Shown here: piece by piece, positions 1 to 12,229 of the stretch | How positions within the stretch are numbered: position 1 is the stretch's first letter | How the letters are laid out: each line of letters opens with the position of its first letter | Assembly: GCA_021731285.1 (NCBI GenBank) | Contig: JAKFXR010000078.1 | Span: forward strand, 1-37,967 | DNA: 37,967 nucleotides | Source: Polaromonas sp. | GTDB lineage: Bacteria; Pseudomonadota; Gammaproteobacteria; Burkholderiales; Burkholderiaceae_C | Direction: 5' to 3' | Position numbers and translations under genes: made by a program | The notes under the pieces: generated by a model | What the model was told of the DNA's origin: nothing | Database searches by the model: none | The model's input: the letters and a program-made list of their open reading frames with translations, nothing else

Positions 1-1
1 A

Positions 2-2161
<2,160 letters not shown>

Positions 2162-2180
2162 CCGCTGGCAATCCCAGGGG

Positions 2181-2210
2181 TGTCATCCCGGGCCTGACCC
2201 GGGATCCATG
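2181..2210. repeat. REP-like palindromic intergenic repeat, copy 1
   Basis: A perfect 8-bp inverted repeat, ATCCCGGG and CCCGGGAT around a 5-bp loop (2185-2205), is flanked by GTC on the left and CATGA on the right. The same layout (GTCAT, palindrome, CCATG) recurs at 9525-9637, 34847-34876, 36481-36510 and 36561-36588, so it is a dispersed family. It sits just after the rpoD stop and before the terminator. Confidence 0.75.
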
Positions 2211-2223
2211 ACGCCCAAGCATC

Positions 2224-2272
2224 AAAAAGCACCTCCAGCCCTTGTTTCACGGGCTTGAGGTGCTATTTTTTT
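2224..2272 (+). terminator. Rho-independent terminator of rpoD
   Basis: The left arm AGCACCTCCAGCCC and right arm GGGCTTGAGGTGCT pair over 14 positions with one mismatch around a 9-base loop. The hairpin is followed by ATTTTTTT and preceded by AAAA. It lies about 60 bp after the rpoD stop. The A run on its left side could let it also serve the convergent gene on the minus strand, which ends at 2296. Confidence 0.9.
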
Positions 2273-2295
2273 GGGAGCAGTGGCAACGGGCTGTG

Positions 2296-3135
2296 TCAGT
2301 CTTCGGCGGCCAGCGCCATCATGCCGGCGGCCGTGTTGGAGATCGGGATGTGGTAGTTGGTGTGCACCTTGCGGACGCGGCCGGGCACGGCGGCGCGCGT
2401 GGCCAGCCACATCAGCAGCTCCACGCCCTGGGTGCCGGTTTTTTCAACAAGTTCATGAATGCTGTATTGCGCGGCCCATTCCGGCTCGCTGATCAGGCTG
2501 TCCATGAACTTCAGGTCGAAGGCCTTGTTGATGAAGCCGGCGCGTTCGCCGTCGAGCTGGTGGCTCAGCCCGCCGGTGCCTATCACCACCACCTTTTTGT
2601 CGCTGTCCCATGAGGCAATCGCCTCGCCTACCGCCTTGCCCAAAGCCAGGCAGCGTTTGGCGCTGGGCAGCGGAAACTGCACGGTGTTGATGCAGATCGG
2701 CACCGTCAGCACCGGGCACGGGCCGTCGGGCCAGAACAGCTTGAGCGGCAGCGTGAAGGCATGGTCCACCAGCATTTCCTGGCAGGTCGTGATATCGAAC
2801 TCTTTGTCCACCAGCGCATTGATGATGTGCCAGGACAGCTCGGGCACGCCCTTGAAAGGCGGCAGCGTGGGAATGCCCCAGCCTTCGTCGGCATTGCGGT
2901 ATTCGGGCGCAGCGCCCACGGCGAAGGTCGGCATCTTGTCCAGGAAGAAGTTCAGGCCGTGGTCGTTGTAGAACACCACCGCTATGTCGGGACGGGCCTC
3001 ATCGAGCCATGCCCGCACCGGCAAAAAGCCGTCAAAGAAGGGTTTCCAGTAGGGCTCCTGCTGGGCACCCCGGGCGATCGCACCGCCAATGGCGGGCACG
3101 TGGGAGGTGGTCAGGCCACCGATGATTTTTGCCAT
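2296..3135 (-). CDS. Second LigB-type extradiol dioxygenase catalytic (beta) subunit
   Basis: A 279-residue protein of the class III extradiol dioxygenase (LigB) family, which opens catechol-type rings using non-heme Fe(II). The metal and catalytic residues known from LigB are all in place: His12 (TSHVPAIG), His59 (YNDHG), His192 (GTGGLSHQL) and Glu239 (GVELLMW). It is clearly a paralogue of the PmdB at 7267-8124, sharing the framework but differing in many substrate-pocket stretches. It lies 17 bp after the small alpha-subunit gene at 3153-3527 and should form a dimer pair with it. The start ATG has an AAGGAAAA ribosome site. The substrate may be protocatechuate, gallate or a methoxylated analogue, and the sequence alone does not decide. 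It is not part of the main pmd operon; a LysR gene is divergent from the pair. Confidence 0.9.
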   Translation of the reverse strand: MAKIIGGLTTSHVPAIGGAIARGAQQEPYWKPFFDGFLPVRAWLDEARPDIAVVFYNDHGLNFFLDKMPTFAVGAAPEYRNADEGWGIPTLPPFKGVPELSWHIINALVDKEFDITTCQEMLVDHAFTLPLKLFWPDGPCPVLTVPICINTVQFPLPSAKRCLALGKAVGEAIASWDSDKKVVVIGTGGLSHQLDGERAGFINKAFDLKFMDSLISEPEWAAQYSIHELVEKTGTQGVELLMWLATRAAVPGRVRKVHTNYHIPISNTAAGMMALAAED

Positions 3136-3152
3136 GGCATTTTTCCTTGTCC

Positions 3153-3527
3153 TCAGGCCAACAATGTGGCGGGTTGATCGTTCTGCGCGATCAGGCGCGC
3201 CTTGAAGGCTTCCTTGCTCAGGCCGGTCTGCGCAGCGCCCAGGTCCTGCACGTCCAGCCCCAGGATGCCGGCGAACTTGGCCAGGTAATACACATTGCCA
3301 CCGGCCGCCAGCAGGCCCAGCACGTTGCGCGAGCGTATGGCCTGGACTTGCTCCTCGTTCAGGCCATAACCAAGCATGTAGCCCACCTCATCAGCCCTGA
3401 AGGCCGCACGGCTGTCCGCGTTGTTGAAGGAAAAACACATCTTGTTGAGTGCATACCCTTTCCTGGCCTGCTCACCATCAAACAGCGTGGTGCCGGGAAT
3501 CGGTGGCTTTGGCGGGGAATCGGACAC
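3153..3527 (-). CDS. Second LigA-type extradiol dioxygenase small (alpha) subunit
   Basis: 124 residues from a GTG start at 3527. I chose it because AGGAG lies 6 bases upstream and because the upstream ATG at 3611 would overlap the divergent LysR gene and add an unrelated leader. The body matches the LigA/PmdA helical subunit: PGTTLFDGEQARKGYALNKMC near the start corresponds to the PGTTIFDAEQSRLGYHLNQFC of the PmdA at 8129-8572, and AGGNVYYLAKFAG corresponds to its AGGNIYFLAKIGA. It lacks the polar C-terminal tail of that PmdA. In LigAB the alpha subunit caps the active site of the beta subunit, and the beta subunit here is encoded 17 bp downstream. Confidence 0.88.
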   Translation of the reverse strand: MSDSPPKPPIPGTTLFDGEQARKGYALNKMCFSFNNADSRAAFRADEVGYMLGYGLNEEQVQAIRSRNVLGLLAAGGNVYYLAKFAGILGLDVQDLGAAQTGLSKEAFKARLIAQNDQPATLLA

Positions 3528-3598
3528 GGAAATCTCCTGGAGTTGACTTGCATCAGTGCCCCAGTATTGCCGCCCGATTACAAAAGATAAACCGATGA

Positions 3599-4555
3599 AT
3601 GCTGATGACACCCATGAATGAATCCGATGGATCCGGCCTGGACGCCCGTCTGCTGCAGTTGCTGCTGAGCGTGCTCGAAACCGGCAGCGTGACCGCGGCC
3701 GCGCAGCGCCTGGGCGTGACGCAGTCCGCCGTGAGCCACGGCCTGGACAAGCTGCGCGCCATCACCGGCGACCCGCTGTTTGTGAAGGCGGGCCGTGGCA
3801 TCGTGGCCACCGCGCGCGCCGAGGCCCTGGCCACCCCGGCGCGCGAATTGCTGGACGCCATGCAACGTTTTGCTCGGGCCGGCGACTTCGACCCCACGCA
3901 ATGGCAAACCACTTTCACGATCGCCGCCAATGATTTTCAGCGCGACCTGCTGCTGCCTGCGCTGGCCGTGCGACTGCGTGCACTGGCGCCTGGCGTGATG
4001 CTGCGCGTCATTCCGTCCGCAGTGCCACGGCTTGAAATGCTGCGCAGCGATGACTGCCAGCTGGTCATCAGTCCCCGCCCGCCCGACGGCAGTGACATCG
4101 TGCAAAAGCGGCTGTTCGAAGACCAGTACCGCGTCTTCTACGATCCCGCAGTACGCGACGCGCCTTGTACGCAGGCCGCCTACCTGGCCGCCAGTCACGC
4201 CACCGTGGTGTACGAGCCGCGCCGCAGCCTGGAGCTGGACAATGTCCTCGCGACCCGGGGCGTGAAGCGGCATTTCACGGTGATGGTGCCATCCTTCGGC
4301 GCGCTGCCGGCATTTTTGCGCGGCACCTCCCTGCTTTCAACCGTGCCCGGACTGCTGGCCTGCCACACCCTGAAGGGCCTGGCAAGTTGCCCGCCGCCCC
4401 TGCCCTGCCCGGGCATGCCCATGTACGCGATCTGGCACCTGCGCTACCAGCTGGACCCGGCGCACCGGTGGCTGCGCGAACAATTGGATGCTGTGGTGGG
4501 CCCGGTGCTAGCTGATGCGGCATCCAACGGGGTTTCCATGCAAATGCCCCCCTGA
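3599..4555 (+). CDS. LysR-family transcriptional regulator
   Basis: 318 residues from the ATG at 3599; in-frame ATGs at 3605 and 3614 are alternatives. The N-terminal winged helix-turn-helix covers about residues 15-75 (LLLSVLETGSVTAAAQRLGVTQSAVSHGLDKLR, GDPLFVKAGRGIVAT). A periplasmic-binding-protein-like effector domain follows from about residue 100 (FTIAANDFQRDLLLPAL). The C-terminal part resembles NodD/LinR-type LysR proteins more than the pmdR-like gene at 12230. It is transcribed divergently from the second LigAB pair, with only about 70 bp between starts, the usual layout for a LysR gene and its target. The likely role is aromatic-responsive control of that pair. The effector is unknown. 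Confidence 0.92.
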   Translation: MLMTPMNESDGSGLDARLLQLLLSVLETGSVTAAAQRLGVTQSAVSHGLDKLRAITGDPLFVKAGRGIVATARAEALATPARELLDAMQRFARAGDFDPTQWQTTFTIAANDFQRDLLLPALAVRLRALAPGVMLRVIPSAVPRLEMLRSDDCQLVISPRPPDGSDIVQKRLFEDQYRVFYDPAVRDAPCTQAAYLAASHATVVYEPRRSLELDNVLATRGVKRHFTVMVPSFGALPAFLRGTSLLSTVPGLLACHTLKGLASCPPPLPCPGMPMYAIWHLRYQLDPAHRWLREQLDAVVGPVLADAASNGVSMQMPP

Positions 4556-4592
4556 CCTTCAGGGGCACGTGCGCCCCGGGCGAACCAGCGCC

Positions 4593-5303
4593 TCAGTTGC
4601 GAGCCAGCCAATCTGCCAACGCCGCGCTCACAGCAGCCGGCTGCTCCATGGTGCTCATGTGGCCGCTGTGCTCAACCAGGCACAGGGTGGAGCCCTTGAC
4701 GGCTGCATGCATGGCGCGGTGCTGGGCCGGCGGGCTCCAGGCGTCGTCGGCGCCGCACAAAATCAATGTGGGGCATTGGATCCCAGCCAGCAAGGGCGCG
4801 GCATCCGGCCGGTTCAGGAGCGCCTTGATCTGCGCCGCAAATTGCTCAGGGCTGCTGCGCTCCAGCATGTCCAGAATGGATTCAAACAGCGGCATGTCCA
4901 GCCGGTCAGGGTGAACCATGCCGCGCGCCCATTGATCGCCCAGCGCCCGCATGCCGCGGCTGCGGGCAATGGCCAGCAGGGCCATGCGCCCTGCCTTTTC
5001 CTTCTCACCAGCCTCACCCGCGGCCAGGGTATGCGTGCCGGTGTCCAGCAGCGCCAGACGCTCAACACGCTCAGGGGCAAGGCGCATCACCTCCAGTGCC
5101 ACACGGCCGCCCATGGAGTGGCCAGCCAGCGCAAAAGTCTCAGTGGGTGCGTCCTTGAGCACCTGCTCGGCCATCGCCGTCAGGGAATCAGTCAATCCCC
5201 AGGCAGGCACCACGCAGCGCGCTTGCGGCAAGGCGGCGATTTGCCCGGTCCAGACGGCGTCGTCGCACATCAGGCCCGGCAGCAGCATCAGGGTGGTGGG
5301 CAC
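4593..5303 (-). CDS. Alpha/beta-fold hydrolase
   Basis: 236 residues from the GTG at 5303; the ATG at 5289 is an alternative. An upstream extension to 5516 would run through the aldo/keto reductase in another frame and is rejected. The nucleophile elbow is GHSMGG with Ser63. The acid is probably Asp186/187 (LILCGADDAWSP) and the base His215 (VEHSGHMSTME), giving a full catalytic triad. It sits 8 bp after the aldo/keto reductase stop and is the last gene of the pmd operon. It may hydrolyse an ester or lactone that feeds or drains protocatechuate cleavage. It could be compared with PcaD-like enol-lactonases, but nothing in the sequence fixes the substrate. Confidence 0.85.
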   Translation of the reverse strand: MPTTLMLLPGLMCDDAVWTGQIAALPQARCVVPAWGLTDSLTAMAEQVLKDAPTETFALAGHSMGGRVALEVMRLAPERVERLALLDTGTHTLAAGEAGEKEKAGRMALLAIARSRGMRALGDQWARGMVHPDRLDMPLFESILDMLERSSPEQFAAQIKALLNRPDAAPLLAGIQCPTLILCGADDAWSPPAQHRAMHAAVKGSTLCLVEHSGHMSTMEQPAAVSAALADWLARN

Positions 5304-5311
5304 GCGCAGAC

Positions 5312-6316
5312 TCAAAAGGTTTCGGTGTCGACTTCGCTGTCGGCCTGCGCGCTGTAGCGGCCACCGGACACCGTGCGCTGGTTGATCAGCGCTTCCACCC
5401 GGGCGATGACATCGGCGCTGAGCTTCACGTTCAGCGCGGCAAGGTCCTCGGCCAGATGGTCCACGGACGTGGTGCCGGGGATGGGAATGATGTGGGCACT
5501 TTTGTGCAACAGCCACGCCAGCGCCAGTTGCGCGGGTGTACAGCCCACCTCTTGCGCCAGCGCCTTGTAGCCCGGCATCAATTGCATGTTGGCGGCATGG
5601 CGGGCCGGGTCAAAGCGCGGCATGCTGCGGCGGATGTCTTTGGCATCCAGCGTGCTGACGTCGTGCACCGCATCACACAAAAAGCCGCGGCCCACGGGAC
5701 TGAAGGCGACGAAAGCTGCACCCAGTTCTTTGCACGCCTCCAGCACTGCAATTTCAGGGTTGCGCGTCCACAGCGAGTACTCGGTCTGCACAGCGGTGAT
5801 GGGATGCACCGCATGCGCCTTGCGCAAGGTGGTGGCCGACACTTCCGACAGGCCCAGGCATCGCACCTTGCCCTCCTGCACCAGCCGCGCCATGGCGCCA
5901 ACGCTGTCCTCGATGGGGACTTTTTTATCCCAGCGGTGCAGGTAATAGAGGTCAATCACGTCGGTCTGCAGGCGCTTGAGGCTATCTTCGCAGTTCTGCC
6001 GGACGGTCTCGGGCCGCCCGTCGATCACGCGCTTGACGCCGTCCGGAAAAGTCACGCCTGCCATGCCGCCCTTGCTGGCCAGCGTGAAGCGGCTGCGGTG
6101 TTTCGACAGCACCTTGCCCACCAGGGTTTCGTTGGCGCCAAAGCCGTAGAGGGCCGCTGTGTCAAACAGCGTGACGCCCGCGTCCAGCGCGGCCAACAAC
6201 AGGCGCTCGCCCTGCTCTGTCGATGGCGGTGTGCCGTAGGCGTGGCTCAGGTTCATGCAGCCCAGGCCAATGGCCGAGACGTCGAAGGGGCCGATTTTGC
6301 GAACGGGCAAGGACAT
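5312..6316 (-). CDS. Aldo/keto reductase
   Basis: 334 residues, a full-length NADPH-dependent aldo/keto reductase with a TIM-barrel fold. The catalytic tetrad is visible: Asp52 and Tyr57 (FDTAALYGFG), Lys82 (LASKGG) and His127 (LYYLHRWD). The C-terminal cofactor-binding region reads IPIPGTTSVDHLAEDL. The gene lies 3 bp after the pmdC stop and just before the hydrolase, so it belongs to the pmd operon. It may reduce an aromatic aldehyde or a pathway semialdehyde. It resembles the broad AKR subgroup that includes YakC/pyridoxal reductase-like proteins. Substrate not known. Confidence 0.9.
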   Translation of the reverse strand: MSLPVRKIGPFDVSAIGLGCMNLSHAYGTPPSTEQGERLLLAALDAGVTLFDTAALYGFGANETLVGKVLSKHRSRFTLASKGGMAGVTFPDGVKRVIDGRPETVRQNCEDSLKRLQTDVIDLYYLHRWDKKVPIEDSVGAMARLVQEGKVRCLGLSEVSATTLRKAHAVHPITAVQTEYSLWTRNPEIAVLEACKELGAAFVAFSPVGRGFLCDAVHDVSTLDAKDIRRSMPRFDPARHAANMQLMPGYKALAQEVGCTPAQLALAWLLHKSAHIIPIPGTTSVDHLAEDLAALNVKLSADVIARVEALINQRTVSGGRYSAQADSEVDTETF

Positions 6317-6319
6317 GAC

Positions 6320-8572
<2,253 letters not shown>

Positions 8573-8574
8573 GA

Positions 8575-9483
8575 TCAGTTTCCCCAGTAGAGGCGGGTCG
8601 GGTTGTCCACCAGCAGTTTTTTCTGCAGGTCAAGCGTGGTGGCGATCTGGGGAATGTAGTCCACCAGCAGGCCATCGTCGGGCATGTGGTCTTTGAGGTT
8701 GGGGTGCGGCCAGTCGGTGCCCCAGAGCACGCGGTCCGGAAAAGTCTCAACCAGGCGCCGCGCAAACGGCACCACGTCCTGGTAAGCGTGCTGCTGGCCG
8801 TTCAGCGCCGGGGGGCCGCTGACGCTCAGGCGCTCCGGACAACTGACCTTGCTCCAGATGTTGCCGTGCTCACGCATCATCTTCACAAAAAGCTCAAACT
8901 CCGGGCCATTCACCGGCTTGCTGACGTCCGGCCTGCCCATGTGGTCCACCACCACCGTGGTCGGCAAAGCGGTGAAAAAGTCATACAGCTCGGGCAGGTC
9001 CTGCGCCTCAAAATACACCACCACGTGCCAGCCCAGCGGCGCAATGCGCTGCGCAATCTCCAGCAGCACTTCGCGCGGCGTGAAATCGGCCAGGCGTTTG
9101 ACAAAGTTGAAACGCGTGCCGCGCACACCGGCGGCATGCATGTCCCGCAGCTCCGCATCACTCACATCGCGCTTGACGGTGGCCACGCCACGCGCCTTGT
9201 TGTTCGAGTGTTTGAGCGCATCGACGAGTGCGCGGTTGTCGCTGCCGTGGCAAGTCGCCTGCACGATCACGTTCTTGTCAAAGCCCAGGTGGTCGCGCAG
9301 CGCAAACAACTGCTCTTTGGACGCGTCACACGGCGTGTACTTGCGCTCAAGTGCATAGGGAAACTGCGCGCCAGGTCCGAAGACATGGCAGTGCGCATCG
9401 ACCGCGCCTGCGGGCAGCTTGAAGCGGGGCGTGCTGGGGCCGGTGTACCAGTCCAGCCAGCCGGGTGTTTTTTCGAATGTCAT
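8575..9483 (-). CDS. pmdD: 2-pyrone-4,6-dicarboxylate lactonase (amidohydrolase superfamily)
   Basis: 302 residues. LigI/PmdD hydrolyses 2-pyrone-4,6-dicarboxylate to 4-oxalomesaconate without a bound metal. Visible signatures are the first-strand AHCHVFGPG (His31, His33), VDHMGRPD (about 179-186) and the late-strand GTDWPHPN with the catalytic Asp257. It is complete at both ends. It is followed by pmdA at 2 bp. Upstream it is separated from pmdF by 165 bp holding repeat elements, so readthrough across that gap is needed if the operon is single. Confidence 0.95.
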   Translation of the reverse strand: MTFEKTPGWLDWYTGPSTPRFKLPAGAVDAHCHVFGPGAQFPYALERKYTPCDASKEQLFALRDHLGFDKNVIVQATCHGSDNRALVDALKHSNNKARGVATVKRDVSDAELRDMHAAGVRGTRFNFVKRLADFTPREVLLEIAQRIAPLGWHVVVYFEAQDLPELYDFFTALPTTVVVDHMGRPDVSKPVNGPEFELFVKMMREHGNIWSKVSCPERLSVSGPPALNGQQHAYQDVVPFARRLVETFPDRVLWGTDWPHPNLKDHMPDDGLLVDYIPQIATTLDLQKKLLVDNPTRLYWGN

Positions 9484-9524
9484 CCTGTTATTTCCTAAAA
9501 CTTGTCACGCCGCAGTAGCCATCC

Positions 9525-9637
9525 TGTCATTGCGGACTCGATCCGCAATCCATGAACCCGCATCGTGAGCTGGCGTTGCCGGGGATGGATCCCGGATCGG
9601 GCCCGCCCCGGACTTGATCCGGGGTTCGCGATGACAA
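9525..9637. repeat. Cluster of REP-like palindromes between pmdD and pmdF
   Basis: Two or three imperfect copies of the family seen at 2181 occur here. A first hairpin, GTCATTGCGGACTCGATCCG with CAATCCATG, spans 9525-9554. A second block at 9582-9637 has ATGGATCCCGGATCGGG and CCCCGGACTTGATCCGGGG, closing with GATGACAAA. It fills most of the 165-bp gap inside the pmd operon. Such elements can stabilise upstream mRNA or partly terminate transcription. I see no gene here. Confidence 0.75.
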
Positions 9638-9648
9638 AGGGGTAAAAA

Positions 9649-10332
9649 TCAGTCGATATATTTCAGGCCCAGCTTGGCCAGCGGATCGCGCATGCTGTAC
9701 ATGTCCAGGCCCAGCACACCCGAAGCCAGCTTGGCGCGTTTCTCGCCCTCATTGGCTTCACGCGCCTGTGCGGTATCAAGCACTTTTTTCGCCATGGCGG
9801 CGGGCACCACCACCACGCCGTCGTCGTCAGCAACAATCACGTCACCGGGCTGCACGCTCATGCCGGCGCACACCACCGGGATGTTGACCGAGCCCAGGGT
9901 GGCCTTGACCGTGCCCTTGGAGCTGATCGCACGGCTCCAGACCGGAAAGCCCATTTCGGTCAGGGTTTTCACGTCGCGGCAACCGCCGTCAATGACCAGG
10001 CCACGCGCGCCGCGCGCCATGAAGCTGCTGGCCAGCAGGTCGCCAAAAAAGCCGTCGGTGTTGTCGGTGGTGCAGGCTGCCACCACGATGTCACCGGGCT
10101 GAATCTGCTCGGCTGCCACATGCATCATCCAGTTGTCGCCGGGCTGCAGCAGCACGGTCACCGCCGTGCCAGAAACTTGCGCACCCGCATAGATGGGGCG
10201 CATGTAGGTCTTCATCAGGCCCACGCGGCCCATGGCCTCGTGCACCGTGGCCGAGCCGTATTGGGCCAGCGCGTCGGCAGCCTTGCGGTCTGCCCTTTTG
10301 ATGTTGCGGTAAACAACGCCTAGTTCAAACAT
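9649..10332 (-). CDS. pmdF: 4-carboxy-4-hydroxy-2-oxoadipate aldolase (RraA-like fold)
   Basis: 227 residues. It matches the class II HMG/CHA aldolase family (LigK, ProA, PmdF): [12 protein letters not shown] near the N-terminus, the [17 protein letters not shown] stretch (about 95-111), and DGGCRD with the catalytic Arg119/Asp120 pair that positions substrate and divalent metal. It cleaves 4-carboxy-4-hydroxy-2-oxoadipate to pyruvate and oxaloacetate, the last step of the pathway. Many homologues also decarboxylate oxaloacetate. It lies 2 bp after the pmdE stop. Confidence 0.95.
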   Translation of the reverse strand: MFELGVVYRNIKRADRKAADALAQYGSATVHEAMGRVGLMKTYMRPIYAGAQVSGTAVTVLLQPGDNWMMHVAAEQIQPGDIVVAACTTDNTDGFFGDLLASSFMARGARGLVIDGGCRDVKTLTEMGFPVWSRAISSKGTVKATLGSVNIPVVCAGMSVQPGDVIVADDDGVVVVPAAMAKKVLDTAQAREANEGEKRAKLASGVLGLDMYSMRDPLAKLGLKYID

Positions 10333-10334
10333 GT

Positions 10335-11375
10335 TTATTTCCCCTTGCTTTTGAGTTGCGCATCCAGCCGCGGGAAAACGCGACGGGTGTTGGCTTCGTA
10401 AATCTGGTGCTTGTCTTCGGCGCTCAGGAGGGTCGAGGCCTCGATGTAACGCTTGGTGTCGTCGTAGTAGTTGCCGGTTTCAGGATCAATGCCGCGCACC
10501 GCGCCAATCATCTCGGAGGCAAACAGCACGTTTTTGACCGGGATCACCGTGTTCAGCAGGTTGATGCCCGGCTGGTGGTAGACGCAGGTGTCAAAGAAAA
10601 CGTTGTTGAGCAAATGGTCGGCCAGCAGCGGTTTTTTCATCTCCTGCGCCAGACCGCGGAAGCGCCCCCAGTGGTAAGGCACGGCGCCGCCGCCATGTGG
10701 AATCAAAAAGCGCAGCGTCGGAAAGTCCTTGAACAGATCACCCTGGATCAATTGCATGAAGGCCGTGGTGTCGGCGTTCAGGTAATGCGCGCCGGTGGTG
10801 TGAAAAGCCGGGTTGCAGGAGGTGGAGACGTGGATCATGGCCGGCAGGTCGTACTCCACCATCTTTTCGTAGATGGGGTACCAGGCCTTGTCGGTCAGCG
10901 GCGGGCTGGTCCAGTGGCCACCTGAGGGATCGGGGTTGAGGTTGATGCCGACATTGCCGTATTCCTTGACGCATTTTTCCAGCTCGGGAATGCAGGTCTT
11001 CGGGTCCACGCCGGGCGACTGCGGCAGCATGGCCACCGGCACAAAATGGTCGGGGAACAACTGGCTGACGCGGTAGCAGAGCTCGTTGCAGATCGCCGCC
11101 CAGGTGGAGGACACCTCGAAGTCGCCGATGTGGTGCGCCATGAAGCTGGCCCGTGGCGAGAACAGCGTGATGTCACTGCCGCGCTCTTTCATCAGGCGCA
11201 GCTGGTTGGTCTCGATGGATTCGCGCAGCTCGTCGTCGCTGATTTTCAGGTCGGCCACCCGCGGCTTGACCGATGGGTCCTGGATGCCTGCAATCTGCTG
11301 GTTGCGCCAGGCTTCCAGCGCCTTGGGGGCGGTGGTGTAGTGGCCATGGCAATCGATGATCAGTGTTTTTTTCAT
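10335..11375 (-). CDS. pmdE: 4-oxalomesaconate hydratase (amidohydrolase-2 family)
   Basis: 346 residues. LigJ/PmdE adds water to 4-oxalomesaconate, giving 4-carboxy-4-hydroxy-2-oxoadipate, and needs a divalent metal. Seen in the sequence are IDCHGHYTT with His10 and His12, AMIHVSTSC, the [13 protein letters not shown] motif and a late [10 protein letters not shown] segment. Length agrees with the family. It precedes pmdF by 2 bp, giving the pmdE-pmdF order of Comamonas. No LigU/PmdU tautomerase gene is visible nearby. Confidence 0.95.
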   Translation of the reverse strand: MKKTLIIDCHGHYTTAPKALEAWRNQQIAGIQDPSVKPRVADLKISDDELRESIETNQLRLMKERGSDITLFSPRASFMAHHIGDFEVSSTWAAICNELCYRVSQLFPDHFVPVAMLPQSPGVDPKTCIPELEKCVKEYGNVGINLNPDPSGGHWTSPPLTDKAWYPIYEKMVEYDLPAMIHVSTSCNPAFHTTGAHYLNADTTAFMQLIQGDLFKDFPTLRFLIPHGGGAVPYHWGRFRGLAQEMKKPLLADHLLNNVFFDTCVYHQPGINLLNTVIPVKNVLFASEMIGAVRGIDPETGNYYDDTKRYIEASTLLSAEDKHQIYEANTRRVFPRLDAQLKSKGK

Positions 11376-11415
11376 GGATGTCTCCGGAAATACAGATGCG
11401 GGAAAAAGGGAGAGC

Positions 11416-12120
11416 TCAGGCCGGCTCCATGCCCTGCTGGCGCTTGGCGGCCACAGCCGCAGGCGAGTTCATGAAGGCCAACAGCGCGCGCACAGCGTCC
11501 GCCTGCCGGCTGGCGGCGCAAACGCCGCCCGAAAAAGTAGTGATGATCTGCACCGCCTCGGGAAGCGGCCCCAGCACATCAATGCCAGGCAAATGCATCA
11601 GTTCGCTGAACTGCTGAAAGCCCAGCTCGACATCGCCCCTGGCCACCAGCGTGCCCACCGGTACGCCAGGCGGGGCCTGCACAATGCGCGGCTTGAGCTC
11701 TTCAGCCAAACCCCAGCGCTCAAACAGCTGCGCCAGCGCAACGCCGCTGGGGCCAGTGGAATAACTCAGGTTGTGCGCACGGCGCACCGCTTCGCGCAAG
11801 GCGCTTTCGTTGGAAATGTCGGGCCGGTTTGCACCGGCGCGCACGGCCACTGCCACGCCAGAGCGCACCAGGTCGACCCTGGTGCCCGGCAACACATGGC
11901 CGGAGGCCTGCAGCTTGTCGATGGCATCCGAGGCAAGGATGACCACATCAAAGGCTTCGCCAGCCTGCACACGTTTGGCCGCGTCCACGCCGCCCACCGC
12001 TTCGATGGCCACCTTCTGGCCCGATTGCTTCTGGAATGCATCGACCAGGTCGGCCAGCACCAGCCGTGTGGCCATGGAGGAAATGCCCCGAATATCAGCG
12101 GGCAATGGCATCAATGTCAT
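11416..12120 (-). CDS. ModA-like substrate-binding protein without signal peptide
   Basis: About 234 residues from the ATG at 12120. The start is uncertain: GTG 12138 and ATG 12075 are in frame and none has an ideal ribosome site. The body is a type II periplasmic-binding fold of the molybdate/tungstate ModA group: LADLVDAFQKQSGQKVAIEAVGG, then DVVILASDAIDKLQASG, and late FSGGVCAASRQADAVRALLAF. No hydrophobic signal sequence can be seen from any plausible start, so it may be cytoplasmic and act as a ligand sensor or buffer rather than a transporter part. No modB or modC neighbours exist. It is the first gene of the pmd operon, 40 bp before pmdE, and faces pmdR. Its ligand is unknown; an aromatic or tricarboxylic acid is an inference from context. 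Confidence 0.75.
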   Translation of the reverse strand: MTLMPLPADIRGISSMATRLVLADLVDAFQKQSGQKVAIEAVGGVDAAKRVQAGEAFDVVILASDAIDKLQASGHVLPGTRVDLVRSGVAVAVRAGANRPDISNESALREAVRRAHNLSYSTGPSGVALAQLFERWGLAEELKPRIVQAPPGVPVGTLVARGDVELGFQQFSELMHLPGIDVLGPLPEAVQIITTFSGGVCAASRQADAVRALLAFMNSPAAVAAKRQQGMEPA

Positions 12121-12174
12121 GCAGATGATTGTGACCACCTCCCCCCCTCACGCCAAGGGGCAGCGGTTTCTAGC

Positions 12175-12199
12175 TGATATACCATTACGGCATTGATAT
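12175..12199. promoter_or_regulatory. Candidate LysR box between the modA-like gene and pmdR
   Basis: The interval holds ATACC, 5 bases, GGCAT (12178-12193), an imperfect dyad of the T-N11-A type (T12180, A12192). It is bracketed by two TGATAT direct repeats at 12175 and 12194. It sits in the divergent promoter region about 35 bp before the pmdR ATG, the usual autoregulatory and activation site for a LysR protein. Assignment is by motif only. Confidence 0.5.
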
Positions 12200-12229
12200 T
12201 GTCCTGTTATATAAAACCCCCCTACTGCC

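Noticed and set aside
3528..3611. Longer alpha subunit of the second LigAB pair starting at ATG 3611
   Set aside because: The added 28 residues do not resemble the LigA family and would overlap the LysR start; GTG 3527 has a proper ribosome site.
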